From a candidate division FCPU426 bacterium (GTDB lineage: Bacteria; Oederibacteriota; Muellerivitia; Muellerivitales; DAHXKG01), in assembly GCA_027366525.1 (NCBI GenBank), contig DAHXKG010000002.1:124001-188000 (forward strand): DNA of 64,000 nucleotides, read 5' to 3'. A program made the translations under genes and the position numbers. Below are positions 28,717-36,139 of the stretch, piece by piece; position 1 is the first letter of the stretch; each line of letters opens with the position of its first letter. A model generated the notes under the pieces. That model did no database searches. It worked only from the letters and a program-made list of their open reading frames with translations, and was not told where the DNA came from.

Positions 28717-30096
28717 ATGAGCACCATTTTATTAGTTGATGACAAAGCAAGCATGCGTAAAGTATTACGTCAAACACTTGAAGATGATTCATGTTCAATT
28801 CTCGAAGCCGAAGATGGGGAAAAAGCATTGGAAATCATTAAAACCAAACACGTTGATGTGATTATTTCCGATATAAAAATGCCTAAATTAGATGGATTAA
28901 CACTTTTAAAAATGATTAAAGAAATTGATTCGGAAATTGTTGTTTTAATCATGACTGCGTACGGAACTATTGAAACTGCAGTCGATGCCATGAAATTAGG
29001 AGCCTATGATTACATAACCAAGCCTTTTTCCACTGAACAAGTTAAATTAACGGTTGAAAAAGCTATTGAACGTCAAAAATTAATTTATGAAAATAAGTAT
29101 CTGCGTGAAAAATTAAACGATCACTATAATTATAAACGAATTGTTGGAAATGGAAAAGTAATGCAACCAGTTTATGAATTGATTGATAAAGTTGCACCAA
29201 CCGATACATCGGTACTGATTCGAGGCGAATCGGGAACAGGTAAAGAATTAGTTGCTCATGCCATTCATTTTAATAGTCGACGAAAAGAAAAACCATTTAT
29301 TAAAGTAAATTGTGCAGTATTGGCTGAAGGTATTTTAGAAAGTGAGCTCTTTGGACATGAAAAAGGATCTTTTACAGGTGCTGCAGGTAAACGAATTGGA
29401 CGGTTTGAATTAGCCCATGGCGGTTCAATATTTTTAGATGAAATTGGAGATATTAGCCTCTCAACTCAAATTAAATTACTTCGTGTTCTTCAAGAAAAAG
29501 AGTTTGAAAGAGTAGGTGGAAATGAAATTATTCGTGCAGATGTTCGAATCATTGCGGCAACAAATAAAAATTTAGAAGAAGCAATTCGTAAAAATTTATT
29601 TCGAGAGGATTTATTTTTTAGACTTAATATTGTTCCGATTTATGTTCCTCCATTGAGGGAAAGAAAAGAAGATATTGAAAAATTATCATTGCATTTTTTA
29701 AATCGATACAGTTTAGAAGCAAATAAAAAAATTGAATCGATTGACCCTAAAACCATAGAACTATTAACTCGATATAATTGGCCTGGTAATGTACGTGAAC
29801 TAGAAAATGCAATTCAACGTGCGGTTGTTCTAGCAGATTCAAATATTATTTTTCCAGCCCATCTTCCCTTGGATATACAAACATTTCAAAGAGAAGAAAG
29901 CGCAAATATTTTAAAAGAGGATGCATCGCTAACCGAAAAAATAGAAAATTATGAAAAAGAACTTATTATGAGTGCAATGAAAAAAACTAATAATGTACAA
30001 ACTCGAGCATCAAAAATTTTAGGAATTAATAGAACGGCTTTAATTTATAAATTAAAGAAATATGGATTTATTACAGACGAGGACAATCAAAATTGA
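28717..30096 (+). CDS. NtrC-family sigma-54-dependent response regulator
   Basis: The ATG at 28717 follows AGGAG by eight bases (a TTG three bases earlier is unlikely), giving 459 residues. The receiver domain has the phospho-acceptor Asp52 in IISDIKMPKLDG. The AAA+ domain has Walker A GESGTGKE, the sigma-54-contact loop GSFTGA (GAFTGA in most members), Walker B GSIFLDEIGDI, and the arginine-finger region. The C-terminal Fis-type helix-turn-helix is ASKILGINRTALIYKLKK. It activates transcription by sigma-54 RNA polymerase. It lies 21 bases after its kinase. A -24/-12 type site is present 1.1 kb downstream, before the sigma-region-2-like gene. Confidence 0.95.
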   Translation: MSTILLVDDKASMRKVLRQTLEDDSCSILEAEDGEKALEIIKTKHVDVIISDIKMPKLDGLTLLKMIKEIDSEIVVLIMTAYGTIETAVDAMKLGAYDYITKPFSTEQVKLTVEKAIERQKLIYENKYLREKLNDHYNYKRIVGNGKVMQPVYELIDKVAPTDTSVLIRGESGTGKELVAHAIHFNSRRKEKPFIKVNCAVLAEGILESELFGHEKGSFTGAAGKRIGRFELAHGGSIFLDEIGDISLSTQIKLLRVLQEKEFERVGGNEIIRADVRIIAATNKNLEEAIRKNLFREDLFFRLNIVPIYVPPLRERKEDIEKLSLHFLNRYSLEANKKIESIDPKTIELLTRYNWPGNVRELENAIQRAVVLADSNIIFPAHLPLDIQTFQREESANILKEDASLTEKIENYEKELIMSAMKKTNNVQTRASKILGINRTALIYKLKKYGFITDEDNQN

Positions 30097-31058
30097 AATC
30101 GCTATATGGATTCTTAAGTGTTTTTTTGATTTTTATAACTACGACATATGTTTATGGTCAAAATGTTAGTAATTTAATTTATGAACCAACTTGGGGTACG
30201 TTTGATATTACTCAAATCAATAAAATTGTAGATAAATTTGAGATGGAAATTTCATATGAAAATAAGAAATTAAAATTGGAAGAAATTGAAAATACTAATT
30301 TAAATAGAAAATTAGTTCAGTTGGAAAATCAATCAGTTTATTTAGAAAAAAACAATAATTTTCTTTGGAAATCCAAGTTGAATAATACATTAGATCATCT
30401 TCAAAGCGCTTTGCAAAAAAAAGAATATTTATTTCAAAAAATAAAAAAATATAAAGAACATTTGATTGAAAAAATTCTTTCTTTAATTTCAATATGTAAT
30501 TTTAAATTAAAAATATTATTAAGGATTTATCAAAATAATAATCAATTGAATTTACATCACGTTATGGTTCAAATTAGGAATACTATACGGGAAAAAACAA
30601 AATTAAAAAATTCACTTTTGAAAATTAAAAATTATTTTTTAAATAATTATTTTATTTCAAATCCAAATGATTTGATTTTAAAGCTTCCTAAAGGTCAAAG
30701 AAACTCTGGTTTAATGTTGGCATTATTGCTGGATAAACAGAAAACGCTTAAAACTTGGATGAGTCGAGAAATTTTACTTGAAAATAAAATTCATTCAGAA
30801 ATTAGCCTCCAAAAACGCATTAAAAAATTTTTAATATTCATCAAAAAAAGCAATAAAAATTTCGAGAAAAATCAGTTAATCGATCAACTTAAAATACTTA
30901 AGTTGTTAAAGCAGAATCAAAACTGGGGCGAAAGAGATGAATTAAGTAAATTAGAAAAACAGTATCGAACGAATCACGGCTATTTACTTGAAATTCAAAG
31001 CTATATAAAAAAATTAGAAGCACAAATAGGTCACAAAAATGTTGCACCTGCTAATTAG
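30093..31058 (+). CDS. Exported coiled-coil protein of unknown function
   Basis: The start is a TTG at 30093 overlapping the stop of the response-regulator gene, supported by GAGGA nine bases upstream. The 321 residues begin with a signal peptide (to about 23, cleaved after VYG). The rest is very rich in Lys, Leu, Asn, Glu and Ile and mostly predicted coiled coil (for example KLKLEEIENTNLNRKLVQLE). No catalytic motif is seen. Coupling to the two-component genes suggests it works with the sensor, or is an envelope part controlled with it. It could be a periplasmic partner of the kinase sensor region. This is inference. Confidence 0.7.
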   Translation: MKSLYGFLSVFLIFITTTYVYGQNVSNLIYEPTWGTFDITQINKIVDKFEMEISYENKKLKLEEIENTNLNRKLVQLENQSVYLEKNNNFLWKSKLNNTLDHLQSALQKKEYLFQKIKKYKEHLIEKILSLISICNFKLKILLRIYQNNNQLNLHHVMVQIRNTIREKTKLKNSLLKIKNYFLNNYFISNPNDLILKLPKGQRNSGLMLALLLDKQKTLKTWMSREILLENKIHSEISLQKRIKKFLIFIKKSNKNFEKNQLIDQLKILKLLKQNQNWGERDELSKLEKQYRTNHGYLLEIQSYIKKLEAQIGHKNVAPAN

Positions 31059-31212
31059 CAAACTAATAAATAAAAAATTTTATAATTTAGTTTAACGATA
31101 CACTTTTTCTCACTTTTGTCAAATTGCAAACATTGAATTTTAACTTTTGTTTATAATTTGACGATTTATTCGTTTTTTTTTAAAAAAAATAATTTTTTTC
31201 CCACGTTTTTAA

Positions 31213-31230
31213 TTGGCATTAAAAATGCAT
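31213..31230 (+). promoter_or_regulatory. Candidate sigma-54 (-24/-12) promoter
   Basis: TTGGCAT at 31213-31219 and TGCAT at 31226-31230 place GG and GC with exactly ten bases between, as in the sigma-54 consensus TGGCAC-N5-TTGC. It lies 36 bases before the next gene start and 155 bases after an operon encoding a sigma-54 activator. The element is AT-rich and partly self-complementary, so chance is possible. Confidence 0.5.
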
Positions 31231-31265
31231 ATTACTGAAGAAGAGGTAGTGAAGGACATTTAACT

Positions 31266-31652
31266 ATGAACCTAAATAGCTTAGTATCCACGAATATACT
31301 GAATCTTAACGAACAGAAAATACTTCAGAATTATTATTATCTAGTTAAGAAAATAAAACCGTTGAAATCATCTGAAAAATACAAGTTAATTAGTCAAAAA
31401 AATTTAACGTTAAAATCAAAAAAAGTATTAATTGAAAATTACTTACCTATGGTACTAACTATAGTCTTAAAAAGGCACAGCAAGAATATTTTAAAAGAAA
31501 TTCAATGTGGAAACCAAGCACTTATACACTATATCCAAAGTAATCAATTTGAGCCCAAAGATGATTTTGATTATCAAATCAAATTTCAAATTGAAAAAGC
31601 ATTGAGATATCGGTTACAATTAAATCGTAAATTTGCATCAAAAACTTCTTAA
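31266..31652 (+). CDS. Small protein resembling sigma-70 region 2 alone
   Basis: The 128-residue protein has an ATG supported by AAGGA nine bases upstream. Residues from about 55 line up with sigma-70 region 2: LIENYLPMVLTIVLKRH (compare LVEANLRLVVSIAKKY), LKEIQCGNQALIHYI (compare LIQEGNIGLMRAV), then FEPKDDFDYQIKFQIEKALRY (compare FDP..GFRFSTYATWWIRQAL, quoted in part). The aromatic and basic DNA-melting residues of region 2.3 are mostly lost, and regions 3 and 4 are absent. It may bind core polymerase as an anti-sigma-like or decoy protein, or be a decayed sigma factor. Its stop is one base before the tmRNA 5' end, so both are probably on one transcript. Confidence 0.6.
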   Translation: MNLNSLVSTNILNLNEQKILQNYYYLVKKIKPLKSSEKYKLISQKNLTLKSKKVLIENYLPMVLTIVLKRHSKNILKEIQCGNQALIHYIQSNQFEPKDDFDYQIKFQIEKALRYRLQLNRKFASKTS

Positions 31653-31653
31653 C

Positions 31654-32000
31654 GGGGGTGACCGGTTTCGACTGGGAATTAAAATTTTTGGGAGCGTGTC
31701 GAGGCGCCATTGCTCGTTTTAAAACATGGCAACCGGTATAACTGCCGACAATCAGTTAGCTCTGGCCGCTTAAGATCGGTCAGCATTTTCCCATAGATGC
31801 CTATTATATGGTGAAAATGATCGCAATAGGCTGGCTTGTATCAGGCGTGCTCCACCATGAGCAGGCAAGATTAAAAGGGGCTGGTTCTTTGTTCTTGTGC
31901 TTAAAAAAAATAAAGAACGAGAATTTCTTTTAAGCTACACACGTAGAGCCTAAGATGGATAATTTCTAGGACGTGGGTTCGATTCCCACCACCTCCACCA
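31654..32000 (+). ncRNA. ssrA: Transfer-messenger RNA
   Basis: tmRNA rescues stalled ribosomes and tags the unfinished protein for proteolysis, together with SmpB (encoded at 43008). The 347-base gene begins GGGGGTGACCGGTTTCGAC and ends GGTTCGATTCCCACCACC with an encoded CCA. The 5' GGGGGTG pairs with CACCTCC of the acceptor end, allowing one G-T. The tag frame starts with the resume codon GCA at 31729 and reads ATGITADNQLALAA, with a TAA at 31771-31773. The LALAA ending is the normal ClpXP-type degron. No promoter is evident right before it; the gene upstream ends one base before the RNA. Confidence 0.96.
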
Positions 32001-32025
32001 AATTTACTTAACCTATAAAATATAT

Positions 32026-32364
32026 ATGTTAGTTATATTACTATTGATCATTTCTAATACCTTCATGACTTTTGCATGGTACGGTCATTTGAAGGAAAGA
32101 GAAAATCCAATTTTCAAGGCTATTCTTTCAAGTTGGTTGATTGCTCTCTTTGAATATTCTTTTCTAATTCCGGCTATCAGATTGGGTATAAATCAATTTT
32201 CAATCATTCAATTGCGAGTTATACAAGAATCGATAGCGTTAATCGTATTTTGCATATTTTCAATTACTTATTATAAGTTTAAATTTAAACTTAATCATTT
32301 CATAGGGCTAATCTTTATTTTATTAGCAGTCTTTTTTGTTTTTTGGAATTCAAAACGATTTTGA
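32026..32364 (+). CDS. DUF486 (DMT-superfamily) small membrane protein, copy 1
   Basis: The 112-residue protein has four hydrophobic segments and the family marks SNTFMTFAWYGHLK, SWLIALFEYSFLIPA.R and QLRVIQE. DUF486 proteins are compact relatives of drug/metabolite transporters with no firm function. It starts 26 bases after ssrA. A second DUF486 gene lies 2 kb further on (34328). No strong ribosome-binding site is seen. Confidence 0.85.
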   Translation: MLVILLLIISNTFMTFAWYGHLKERENPIFKAILSSWLIALFEYSFLIPAIRLGINQFSIIQLRVIQESIALIVFCIFSITYYKFKFKLNHFIGLIFILLAVFFVFWNSKRF

Positions 32365-32474
32365 ATTTCCGTTTTAAAGAAATGCAAAAATAGTAAGCAG
32401 CAGTGTCGATATACACAATAAAAAAGGGAATTATATACATTAGGTATTGAAACGAATTTAGGCTCAACTAAAAC

Positions 32475-32699
32475 TCAAATGTCACCTAATTCTCTAATTA
32501 AACCTTCAGCAACTGGAGTTAATTGTTCTTGTATGAATGGGGAAAAACTTCGTTTAATTTTTTCAGAATTGGCTTTTAATATTTTTTCTTTTAATTCTTT
32601 TATTTTATGGGACTGTAATATTCCAACATGTTTAAATCCATTTTTTGAATCTTTTATTTTTTGTAAGTGTTCACCGCTGGGTGTACTTACTGGTTGAAT
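32475..32699 (-). pseudogene. Orphan C-terminal protein fragment (minus strand)
   Basis: On the minus strand a frame is open from 32699 to a TGA at 32475. It encodes 74 residues with no ATG, GTG or TTG anywhere that could start it, and an in-frame stop lies directly upstream (32700-32702). The text (STPSGEHLQKIKDSKNG, HKIKELKEKILKANSEKI) reads as real, Lys-rich helical protein. It is therefore the tail of a gene whose 5' part is gone. The STPSGEH..KI.D...G pattern recalls tips of polymorphic toxins, but this is only a resemblance. It lies just downstream of the 128-residue minus-strand gene. Confidence 0.5.
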
Positions 32700-32706
32700 T
32701 CAGCAA

Positions 32707-33093
32707 TTAATTAATTGTATAAAAGTCCCATTCAATAGAATTTAGAATAATAACCGAATTATTTTCGTTTACCCAAATATGGCCTTTTTTTCTCCAATAA
32801 AAATTATGAAATATAGCTGCTGTATCTCCATAAGTCCCCTCAGTTGTTTTGTTTTTCCCAACACCTGAATATAATCGTATATATTCATTTTGTTTAACAT
32901 TTTTATCAGGTAACCAATAGACATATTCATTAGATGTATAAATTTTTGTTTTACCAAAATTATTACCAACCAAAATTAAAGTATTTCCCAAAAACCCATC
33001 TTGTTTACATTTGAACAAAATACGTTCTTTTTCTATATTTCCAGCATCTCTAACACTTATAAATTCAAGTAATAAATTAATATTATTTATCAT
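32707..33093 (-). CDS. Small protein resembling a lone lamin-tail-like (LTD) domain
   Basis: The 128 residues start at 33093 with ATG directly after a TAA of the gene fragment upstream (TAAATG). The second half follows the LTD pattern: LILVGNNFGKTKIYTSNE, then KQNEYIRLYSGVGKNK, FYWRKKGHIWVNENNS and VIILNSIEWDFY (in LTD domains: VRVYTG.G, then W.N.GDTA.L.d..G..VD.Y). LTD domains usually sit on secreted nucleases or surface proteins. Here there is no signal peptide and no enzyme. The reading of LTD is from memory of the motif and moderately sure. An immunity or decoy role next to a toxin-like fragment is speculation. Confidence 0.55.
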   Translation of the reverse strand: MINNINLLLEFISVRDAGNIEKERILFKCKQDGFLGNTLILVGNNFGKTKIYTSNEYVYWLPDKNVKQNEYIRLYSGVGKNKTTEGTYGDTAAIFHNFYWRKKGHIWVNENNSVIILNSIEWDFYTIN

Positions 33094-33300
33094 TTATTTT
33101 ACTTTCGGTTTAATAAAATAGGTGATTCCAGAGAGGAAAACAGATGCAAATCCACAAGCAATAGCAATACCAAAAACTACCCATGAGTGTATTGAAGTGG
33201 TTTTTGGCAATTCAATCCACGCAAATAAAACAGTGCTAATTAAAGTGAATCCTCCAGACATCAACAAAGCGGGAGAACCTAGTCGTTCACCACCACCACT
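33094..33300 (-). pseudogene. C-terminal fragment of a small two-helix membrane protein
   Basis: The minus-strand frame from 33300 to a TAA at 33094-33096 encodes 68 residues: a GGGERLGSPALL start, then two hydrophobic segments (LLMSGGFTLISTVLFAW and WVVFGIAIACGFASVFLSG) and a basic tail. A stop lies right upstream at 33301-33303. The frame runs into the junction with the G+C-rich segment, so its 5' end is probably lost, although a start at the internal ATG (55 residues) cannot be excluded. Its stop abuts the start of the LTD-like gene, so the two were one operon. Confidence 0.5.
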
Positions 33301-33416
33301 TCAAATCGCCGTGTGTCGAAGTCCTGGACCGAAAGAGAGATCAGAACCAAGTCCAACTCAAAGGCCTTGTTGAAGGTGATGATGACAAGGCTAATATCGG
33401 CTTTGGGGTTTTTCAT
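33279..33416 (-). pseudogene. Truncated N-terminus of a family 2 glycosyltransferase
   Basis: The minus-strand ATG at 33416 overlaps the stop of the PaiB gene (ATGA). The 45 residues give the classic GT2 opening ADISLVIITFNKAFELD ... RRFEVVVVND and then stop, exactly where GT2 enzymes continue with GS/DG.TD. The enzyme is about 200 or more residues short, so this is a broken gene. The break falls inside a GTG-repeat stretch (about 33281-33300) that also encodes GGGER of the membrane-protein fragment in another frame. Base composition is G+C-rich like paiB and unlike the DNA to the left. Confidence 0.7.
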
Positions 33417-34042
33417 CCCTTTTTCCTAGGATCAAAATTTTTGATCAAGTCGGCCAATTGGACGCTGCTGGCATCCCCTCTTTCGTTCAAGGCGCGGATC
33501 ACCTTGGCCTTATCCTCCGCGTTCCGATTCTGGCTGAGCTTGAACTGCGCTTGGATGTCCACCACCTTCAAGCGGAATGCGACGATGGTCCCCATTAACT
33601 TTTGGGAGAATTCCTCAGGAAGCTCGAATTTCCATTGGGTCCCATTGTATTTTTCGTAATGGTCGGTGGTTTGGGTCAAAAGGTCCTTGACCTGCCCTAA
33701 GTCGGGAATGAGCTCCGGATATCCATAGACATGGACCGAAATATGGTCCCAGGTCGGGACGGTCAACTTGCTTTCATACCAAGTGGGCGAAATATAACCG
33801 TGGGGTCCTGAAAAAATGACCATGATCTTCTGGTCAGGTGAAAAGGACTTCCACTGATCGTTATTTCGGGCCATGTGGCCGTAGAGGTAGTCCTGTCCCT
33901 GGACCGCCTTGAACAAAAGGGGGATATGGGTCGCGAGCAACTCCCCTTCCGAGTTGGAAACGACGATCCCAAAACCATATTTGTCCAAAACCTCCAGCAC
34001 CGTTGCTTTGTCCGTTTGTAAAAATGCGTTCGGGATGTACAT
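33413..34042 (-). CDS. PaiB-family FMN-binding protein (G+C-rich, foreign)
   Basis: The 209-residue protein is full length for the PaiB/Pai2 family, whose members have an FMN-binding split-barrel fold and are known as negative regulators in Bacillus. Motifs: MYIPNAFLQTD at the start, LLATHIPLL, YGHMARNN.QW, GPHGYISPTWYE and PTWDHISVHVYG. The ATG at 34042 follows AAAGAGG. Codons end mostly in G or C, and one line inside it (33481-33540) is 34/60 G+C, against about 20/60 in typical genes here. It is co-directional and overlapping with the truncated GT2 gene. Recent transfer, or an assembly join, is likely. Confidence 0.88.
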   Translation of the reverse strand: MYIPNAFLQTDKATVLEVLDKYGFGIVVSNSEGELLATHIPLLFKAVQGQDYLYGHMARNNDQWKSFSPDQKIMVIFSGPHGYISPTWYESKLTVPTWDHISVHVYGYPELIPDLGQVKDLLTQTTDHYEKYNGTQWKFELPEEFSQKLMGTIVAFRLKVVDIQAQFKLSQNRNAEDKAKVIRALNERGDASSVQLADLIKNFDPRKKG

Positions 34043-34077
34043 AAGGCCTCTTTTCTTTTCTTAGCATCAATGTGAAA

Positions 34078-34149
34078 TCAAAGCTTTTGGAAGACCAGGT
34101 CCTCCACAGCGGGTTCGAAAGGTATCTGGACGTTCCGGATTTTTCCCAT
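34078..34149 (-). other. Short G+C-rich open frame at the right end of the foreign segment
   Basis: A 23-codon minus-strand frame (MGKIRNVQIPFEPAVEDLVF and three more residues) lies 35 bases upstream of paiB. Its bases are G+C-rich up to the ATG, while the DNA beyond 34149 becomes extremely AT-rich. It may be the remaining end of a donor gene. No function can be given. From 34150 to 34327 there is only AT-rich sequence with no gene. Confidence 0.35.
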
Positions 34150-34327
34150 AAAAAAAGTATTATTTTAAAATTTTAACAATAAACAATAATTAAAGAATGA
34201 GTATTTGCAAATTTAATTTTAAGTACAAATTTATTTTTTAAAAATTAGGTATAGTTGATTTTTAAATAAATTTAACTTACAATCCGATTGAACTTAATTG
34301 AGATTTGGTGTTCAATAAAAACGCGAC

Positions 34328-34681
34328 ATGAGAACAATAATATTGCTTTTAATTTCCAATACATTTATGACGCTGGCATGGTATCTAAATTTGAGTTTTA
34401 AGGTACATTTTTTACCTTTAATTATACTTATGAGTTGGGGAATGGCATTTTTTGAATATTTATTTCAAGTTCCAGCAAATCGAATAGGAAGCTATCAATT
34501 TTCGCTTGTTCAACTAAAAACTATTCAAGAAATTATTACATTGTTTGTTTTTATTGTTTTTTCAATTTTTTATTTTAAAAATGCGATCGCTTGGAATGAT
34601 TTAGTGGCATTTGGTTGTGTCGTTGTTGCAGTTTATTTTATATTTAAAAATTCAGATGAAGTCCCTAAAACGCTTCATTAA
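34328..34681 (+). CDS. DUF486 (DMT-superfamily) small membrane protein, copy 2
   Basis: The 117 residues match copy 1 at 32026 along the whole length (LLISNTFMTLAWYLNL, SWGMAFFEYLFQVPA.R, QFSLVQLKTIQE), with four hydrophobic segments. The two genes are diverged paralogues, not a recent duplication. Together they flank the accessory patchwork at 32365-34150. It is followed after 45 bases by the efflux operon but need not belong to it. Confidence 0.85.
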   Translation: MRTIILLLISNTFMTLAWYLNLSFKVHFLPLIILMSWGMAFFEYLFQVPANRIGSYQFSLVQLKTIQEIITLFVFIVFSIFYFKNAIAWNDLVAFGCVVVAVYFIFKNSDEVPKTLH

Positions 34682-34726
34682 CTACACAAATTTTGAGTAG
34701 TTTTTATAATTAATTGAGGTGAGTTT

Positions 34727-36139
34727 TTGAAATTTCTATGGATACTTGCTTTATCTGTAATAATGAGCGGTTGCGTGGCATATCATTCCCAAATATTAAA
34801 CTTAACAAGTATGGCCAATAGCTTTGAAGCCCGAACACTGAAAAATAAAAAATTGTATATTTTTTTAGAAAAACATTCACCTTACCGATCAAATTTCAAG
34901 CATAAGTGGAATGTAAATCTACTTGCCTTAGTAGCTTTTTATTACCGTTCTGATCTTAAGGAGATAAAAGAAGAAATTCGTATTGAAAACCAAAAAATTA
35001 AAGCAGTGCCTGGAATTTTAAGCGCTTTTTCACTACAAGATATTCTCGGGCATTATCAACCGACTAATTTGTATCCCAATCCATGGTCGTTAAACACCGG
35101 AATTCAAATGAAATTAAACGTATGGGGAAATCAAAATGCGAAAAGCAAATTAATAATACGCAAATGGAAAATGCTTTGGATTCAACTGGAATACAAGCTT
35201 TGGAAAATTCGTGAATCCATATCCACTGATTTGTTAAAAACATTTTTTTATAAGAAAGAACTTCAAATTCTTAATCGTGAAAATAACATTTTTCATTTAA
35301 TCAATTTTGAAAGCCAAAATATGATTTTTGATAATCGTTATAGACTTTCAGAAAAGATCCAGCAAGAAAAATTTTTTATTAAAAATGAAGTGGTTCAAGA
35401 AAAATTACAGCTATGTGTAGATCAATTAGGTAAGGTTTTGGCTATTCCAGAATCAGAAATATTAAAGATGCATTTTAAATATAATCGTGATTATTCTAAA
35501 CCCTTAAATCCTGCAATACTTTTCCCATTTAAACAAATGCAAATGTATGCATTAACTCAACGATTTGACATTTTAGAAGCAGCTCAACAATTTAATGAAG
35601 TTCAAGATGAACTACAAATAGCAATTGATGAACAATATCCAGCTATTCATATTGCTCCTGGTTATCTTTGGGATGCGCAAGGTGATAAATGGCTTTTTGG
35701 CCTTGGGTTATCTTTACCATTTTTAAATCATGCACATTCTAGAATCATGGAAATGCAATTTAAAAGAAAGCAAACGGCTGAAAAATTAATGGCCTTGCAA
35801 GAAAAAATAATCAGCAATTTAAAAGAAACTTGGAACAGGTACCAATATGCATATCAAATTTGGAAAAAATCGAAAAATATATTTAATTTTGAAAAAAAAC
35901 GCTATCGAATTTTTCAGAAATTTAAAAAAGGTGGAAAGGCATTTCAACTTGCAAAACTTAATTATCAATTGAAATATTTTAAATATCAACTTTATGAAAA
36001 TCAAAAACTTTATGCCTTAAATCAAGCATTATTGAAGTTGGAAAGAGTTCTTCAAATTCCAATTTTTAAAAGTTCTAAATCGTTATGGAATAAAGAAGTG
36101 GAATCATTTATGGTGTCTTGGAGAACAAATGAGAATTAA
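34727..36139 (+). CDS. TolC-family outer-membrane efflux lipoprotein
   Basis: The TTG at 34727 follows GAGG by seven bases. The 470-residue protein has a lipoprotein signal (lipobox IMSGC, Cys16). The body is long helical hairpins typical of the outer membrane factor family. The clearest match is the second half: AIHIAPGYLWDAQGDKWLFGLGLSLPF, here split as APGYLWDAQ and GLGLSLPF, followed by a long Lys/Glu-rich helix. It should form the trimeric exit duct of the tripartite pump whose other parts follow. It overlaps the next gene by 11 bases. Confidence 0.85.
   Translation: MKFLWILALSVIMSGCVAYHSQILNLTSMANSFEARTLKNKKLYIFLEKHSPYRSNFKHKWNVNLLALVAFYYRSDLKEIKEEIRIENQKIKAVPGILSAFSLQDILGHYQPTNLYPNPWSLNTGIQMKLNVWGNQNAKSKLIIRKWKMLWIQLEYKLWKIRESISTDLLKTFFYKKELQILNRENNIFHLINFESQNMIFDNRYRLSEKIQQEKFFIKNEVVQEKLQLCVDQLGKVLAIPESEILKMHFKYNRDYSKPLNPAILFPFKQMQMYALTQRFDILEAAQQFNEVQDELQIAIDEQYPAIHIAPGYLWDAQGDKWLFGLGLSLPFLNHAHSRIMEMQFKRKQTAEKLMALQEKIISNLKETWNRYQYAYQIWKKSKNIFNFEKKRYRIFQKFKKGGKAFQLAKLNYQLKYFKYQLYENQKLYALNQALLKLERVLQIPIFKSSKSLWNKEVESFMVSWRTNEN

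Noticed and set aside
32479-32697. A 72-codon + strand open frame between the DUF486 copies
   Set aside because: It is antisense to the minus-strand fragment at 32475-32699, whose text is more protein-like. The + frame is Phe/Ser/Asn-rich shadow sequence.
33122-33373. An 83-codon + strand open frame starting IPERKTDANPQ
   Set aside because: It crosses the composition junction and is antisense to the membrane-protein and GT2 fragments, so it is a chance frame.
32001-34327. An integrative element with attachment sites at the ssrA 3' end
   Set aside because: No integrase gene and no copy of the tmRNA 3' end were found in the downstream 2.3 kb, so an element cannot be delimited; only the hotspot location is suggestive.
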